NCBI GenBank assembly: GCA_958348565.1
Contig: CATVZP010000077.1
Coordinates: 1 to 9,695 of the forward strand
From: an uncultured Collinsella sp.
Lineage (GTDB): Bacteria; Actinomycetota; Coriobacteriia; Coriobacteriales; Coriobacteriaceae
DNA length: 9,695 bases
Reading direction: 5' to 3'
Part shown: in pieces, positions 7,807 to 9,695 of the stretch
Numbering within the stretch: position 1 is the stretch's first letter
Layout of the letters: every line of letters starts with the position of its first letter
Translations under genes and position numbers: made by a program
The notes under the pieces: generated by a model
What the model was told of the DNA's origin: nothing
Seen by the model: only the letters and a program-made list of their open reading frames with translations
The model's database searches: none

Positions 7807-7827
7807 GTGTGGAAGGCGTGCGACAAT
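7799..7827 (+). promoter_or_regulatory. Possible rlmA promoter using the end of the inverted repeat
   Basis: ATGACT (7799-7804, four of six matches to TTGACA) is separated by 17 bases from GACAAT (7822-7827, four of six matches to TATAAT). The -35 lies inside the right arm of the palindrome. The rlmA start is 35 bases downstream of the -10. Confidence 0.4.
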
Positions 7828-7862
7828 GGTGGGCGTTGTGTAGTCCGCGCTAAGGAGTTGCC

Positions 7863-8678
7863 ATGTTGTTGTGTCCCGTTTGCCATGAGCCGTTGGCGGA
7901 CAATGAGCGCGGTGCTTCATGCGCGGGCGGACACCGGTTTGATCGTGCTCGCGAGGGCTATCTGTATCTACTGCGCTCGTCCAAGAGCGGTGACTCCATG
8001 GGTGATCCCAAGTCGCAGGCGCGCAGCCGCCGTGACTTTCTGAACCGTGGATACTACGCGCCGTTGCGCGATGCGATGATCGAGCTGGTGCGCAAGCAGG
8101 TGTCTGGGTGTGCTGCGTCTACGAATGGCCCCATGACGCTGCTCGACATTTGCTGCGGCGAAGGTTACTACACCAGCGCCATGGGCGCGGTGCCGGGCGT
8201 GGATGCTTACGGTTTCGACCTGGGCAAAGAGATGGTGCGCCTTGCCGCCAAGCGCGGCGATGCGACCTACTTCGTGGCCAACATGAAGGACATCCCCGTG
8301 GCCGATGGCGCCTTCGATATGGTGACCGAGCTCTTCGCTCCCTTTAACGAGCGCGAATTTGCCCGCGTGCTGGCGCCAGAGGGCTCGCTCTACACCGTGG
8401 TGCCGGGCGCCCGTCATCTGTTTGGGCTCAAGGAGGTGCTCTACGACACGCCATACCTTAACGATGAGAAGCTGCCGAAGACCACCGAGCTCGAGTTGGT
8501 CGGAACGCAGCGGGTATCTGCGAATATTACGCTTCAGACCCAGGCCGACATCGAGGCGGTGTTCCAGGTGACGCCGTACTACTACCGCACACGCCCTGCC
8601 GATAAAGAGCGTCTGGCAAACCTCGATACTCTTCAGACCGACATCGACTTCATCATCGCCGAATACCGCCACAGCTAA
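7863..8678 (+). CDS. rlmA: 23S rRNA (guanine-N1)-methyltransferase, RlmA family
   Basis: This SAM-dependent methyltransferase modifies N1 of a guanine in helix 35 of 23S rRNA: G745 for RlmA-I, or G748 for RlmA-II (TlrB), the type usual in Gram-positive bacteria. The 271-residue product begins with the zinc-binding head seen in this family: C4, C7, C20 and H24, then FDRAREGYLYLL, which matches the E. coli order (CPLC, C...H, F-AKEGY-NLL). The cofactor motif LLDICCGEGYY spans residues 93-103, and GFDLGKEMVRLAAKR and the post-motif LFAPFNEREFARVL follow. AAGGAG (7852-7857) is five bases before the ATG. RlmA-II can give tylosin-type macrolide resistance; which guanine is methylated cannot be decided here. 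The gene is flanked by two different palindromic elements. Confidence 0.94.
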   Translation: MLLCPVCHEPLADNERGASCAGGHRFDRAREGYLYLLRSSKSGDSMGDPKSQARSRRDFLNRGYYAPLRDAMIELVRKQVSGCAASTNGPMTLLDICCGEGYYTSAMGAVPGVDAYGFDLGKEMVRLAAKRGDATYFVANMKDIPVADGAFDMVTELFAPFNEREFARVLAPEGSLYTVVPGARHLFGLKEVLYDTPYLNDEKLPKTTELELVGTQRVSANITLQTQADIEAVFQVTPYYYRTRPADKERLANLDTLQTDIDFIIAEYRHS

Positions 8679-8713
8679 CCTACCAAAAAGGGACAGGTTT
8701 ATTTTGGTAGGTT
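8677..8713. repeat. 12-bp inverted repeat overlapping the rlmA stop codon
   Basis: AACCTACCAAAA (8677-8688) pairs perfectly with TTTTGGTAGGTT (8702-8713) around AGGGACAGGTTTA. The first two bases are the last two of the rlmA TAA. TTTTAT follows the stem closely, so it could act as a weak terminator. A much better terminator is 17 bases further on. The GGGACAGGTTTATTTTGG core resembles remembered RAYT-type palindromes and shares GGGAC plus a T-rich run with the element at 7749-7806. Confidence 0.75.
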
Positions 8714-8729
8714 TTATCTGGGCAAATGC

Positions 8730-8767
8730 AAAGGGCCGACCGCGGAGATGCGCGATCGGCCCTTTTT
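8730..8767 (+). terminator. Strong terminator after rlmA, probably bidirectional
   Basis: AAAGGGCCGA (8730-8739) pairs with TCGGCCCTTT (8756-8765). An inner stem CGCG (8741-8744) / CGCG (8751-8754) can form, and five T (8763-8767) end it. Because it lies between the converging rlmA and the membrane protein gene, it probably serves both; the minus-strand tail is TTTGCATTTG. Confidence 0.9.
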
Positions 8768-8803
8768 AGTTGCTTGGCTGCAGAGGTTATGAGAAGCGAG
8801 TGC

Positions 8804-9205
8804 TTACAGGCGGTCCTTGTTCTCGGCCTTAACGGCGTGCGCCTGCTGAACAAAGAACAGGTCGTACACCACGATGACAAAGGCGACGATATTGACGGAG
8901 CTGCCGCCGAGCGCGGGAAGCGTGAGCACGGCCTGGACGAGCGTAGCGACCGCGGCAGCGATACCGAGCTTAAACGCGCCATCCACCTGCGAAGGCTTGT
9001 TGGCACCCTTGATGCCCGCAACGCCTGCGGCAAGATCGACAACGCCCTTGGCGACAAGCACGACCGCGGCGAGCATGGCGTTCGATTCGTAGGTGGACTC
9101 GAGCTTGCCGGTCGCGATACCGGCGATTCCAATGACGAGACTGGCGATGCCCAGAACAAAATAAATCAGGGCAAGGATTTTGAGTGTCTTGCGAGCGGCG
9201 CTCAT
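8804..9205 (-). CDS. Four-helix membrane protein of unknown function
   Basis: This 133-residue hydrophobic protein has four predicted membrane segments, approximately residues 8-33, 42-66, 77-100 and 102-119, with a charged C-terminal tail (VKAENKDRL). The frame stays open upstream to an ATG at 9364, but the stretch before 9205 reads as leader: the ATG at 9205 has AAAGGA (complement of 9212-9217) with a six-base spacer, and a TACAAT box lies upstream. I recognise no domain. The small, Gly/Ala-rich four-helix layout resembles families of uncharacterised actinobacterial membrane proteins, but this is a general likeness. It converges on rlmA across a shared terminator and is divergent from the small gene at 9435. 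Confidence 0.78.
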   Translation of the reverse strand: MSAARKTLKILALIYFVLGIASLVIGIAGIATGKLESTYESNAMLAAVVLVAKGVVDLAAGVAGIKGANKPSQVDGAFKLGIAAAVATLVQAVLTLPALGGSSVNIVAFVIVVYDLFFVQQAHAVKAENKDRL

Positions 9206-9211
9206 AGCTGG

Positions 9212-9217
9212 TCCTTT
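9212..9217 (-). promoter_or_regulatory. Ribosome binding site deciding the membrane protein start
   Basis: AAAGGA on the minus strand is six bases before the ATG at 9205. No comparable site precedes the longer in-frame start at 9364. Confidence 0.65.
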
Positions 9218-9273
9218 CGATGCGGGCGCGGAGAATCTATCGCACCCAGGTTGCGGCACATATCGTGAAGCAC

Positions 9274-9279
9274 ATTGTA
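9274..9279 (-). promoter_or_regulatory. Probable -10 box of the membrane protein gene
   Basis: On the minus strand this reads TACAAT in the context GAACTACAATGTG, about 70 bases before the start at 9205. It is the third TACAAT box of this kind in the window. No convincing -35 is seen. Confidence 0.45.
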
Positions 9280-9312
9280 GTTCAACGGGGCGATGCATGC
9301 GTTTGAAAGCGT

Positions 9313-9430
9313 CTCTTGCCTGTACGGTCCAACCTTTCAAAAAGGAAAGCTGGACGTAAGCCAAATCGATGGCAGCCCATGTGCGGCGCTGCGATGATGA
9401 GGCCGTAACAAGGAGCTGGTCTCAAGGAGG
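9313..9430 (+). ncRNA. Structured leader RNA of unknown class
   Basis: Several stems can form upstream of the small gene. TAC-GTCCA (9323-9331) pairs with TGGAC-GTA (9351-9358) with one bulged G, and continues inward as CTTTC (9334-9338) / GAAAG (9345-9349). GCAGC-CC (9372-9378) pairs with GG-C-GCTGC (9385-9392). In an alternative fold TACGG (9323-9327) pairs with CCGTA (9403-9407), supported by CTCTT (9313-9317) with AGGAG (9411-9415). The two folds compete for the TACGG strand, which suits a switching leader. I could not match it to cobalamin, TPP, glycine, SAM, ZTP or preQ1 consensus patterns. It may be an undescribed leader or a chance fold. Confidence 0.35.
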
Positions 9431-9434
9431 AGTC

Positions 9435-9578
9435 ATGATGTACGGAGCAGGGCAAGTGCGTGAGCCGCGGTCGTTGGGAAGGCGCATGGGTGATTCTGTG
9501 ATCGCTGCCGTGTGCACGGGATTGATGGCGGTGCTTTGCATTGCGATGCTGTGGACCATGTCGCATGTGGGACAATAG
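9435..9578 (+). CDS. Small single-helix membrane protein, 47 residues
   Basis: The ribosome site AAGGAGG (9424-9430) precedes two adjacent ATGs at 9435 and 9438. The product starts MMYGAGQVREPRSLGRRMGD, a basic N-terminal part, followed by one hydrophobic segment at about residues 21-44 rich in Ala, Val, Leu and Met, and ends HVGQ. The positive residues before the helix predict an N-in orientation. I recognise no family. It could be a small membrane protein in its own right, or a leader peptide for the gene at 9642, since a hairpin lies between them. Codon use is similar to its neighbours. The very strong ribosome site is the main support. Confidence 0.6.
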   Translation: MMYGAGQVREPRSLGRRMGDSVIAAVCTGLMAVLCIAMLWTMSHVGQ

Positions 9579-9586
9579 CAGACGGT

Positions 9587-9623
9587 TGGGTGCCGACATA
9601 AACGGCACCCACGTATTCGTTTT
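9587..9623 (+). terminator. Terminator-like hairpin between the small gene and the next gene
   Basis: TGGGTGCCG (9587-9595) pairs perfectly with CGGCACCCA (9603-9611) around a seven-base loop. The tail CGTATTCGTTTTG is T-rich but interrupted, and the start of the next gene is only 19 bases further on. It may be a terminator or an attenuator. Confidence 0.6.
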
Positions 9624-9641
9624 GCTTGTTAAGGAGTATAC

Positions 9642-9695
9642 ATGGGCGTCGTCGATCCCTTTTCTGTTGCTCGGGCCGCGGGGCTTGAGCTGACC
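9642..9695 (+). CDS. 5' end of an unidentified gene, cut by the window edge
   Basis: AAGGAG (9631-9636) with a five-base spacer precedes an ATG whose frame remains open for all 18 visible codons (MGVVDPFSVARAAGLELT). Too little is present to name the product. The hairpin before it suggests either its own promoter downstream of a terminator or control by attenuation. Confidence 0.65.
   Translation, partial: MGVVDPFSVARAAGLELT

Noticed and set aside
9305..9434. Cobalamin, glycine or TPP riboswitch, or 4.5S SRP RNA
   Set aside because: None of the conserved core sequences I know for these families is present.

Overview
The window looks like chromosomal DNA of a GC-rich gut actinobacterium of the class Coriobacteriia, most likely Collinsella or a close relative. 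That placement is a judgement from gene style and remembered family resemblance, not a database result. Features behind it are GC-rich codon use together with strong AAGGAG-type ribosome sites, and several promoters with a TACAAT -10 box but a poor -35. There is no phage, integrase or CRISPR gene. The set reads as ordinary housekeeping and transport genes, separated by intergenic regions rich in palindromes and structured leaders.

Layout. Positions 1-299 hold two long hairpin repeats and the promoter of prfC (release factor 3, 300-1913). A terminator follows. A second promoter then leads into a short leader with a possible preQ1-type pseudoknot, directly before a YhhQ/VUT-family queuosine-precursor transporter gene (2070-2792). 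That gene sits in an operon with a short-chain dehydrogenase (2802-3482), ended by a strong terminator. On the minus strand are ung (uracil-DNA glycosylase, 3533-4258), preceded by its own promoter, and an EamA/DMT transporter (4347-5249). A LysR-type regulator (5408-6274) is divergent from the transporter and is its likely controller. It converges on a MATE exporter (6302-7684, minus).

The divergent MATE/rlmA interval carries a perfect 24-bp inverted repeat. rlmA, a 23S rRNA guanine-N1-methyltransferase (7863-8678), is followed by a second, different palindrome and a strong terminator. Then come a four-helix membrane protein (8804-9205, minus), a structured 5' leader with a 47-residue single-helix protein (9435-9578), a terminator-like hairpin, and the first 18 codons of an unidentified gene running off the window end.

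How the genes fit together. Three genes touch translation and tRNA/rRNA maturation: prfC, the queuosine-precursor transporter and rlmA. The rest are a DNA-repair enzyme, small-molecule exporters and a regulator. No single new multi-gene system is evident. The most interesting material is non-coding: three families of REP-like palindromes, the candidate preQ1 leader, and the unassigned leader near 9310-9430.
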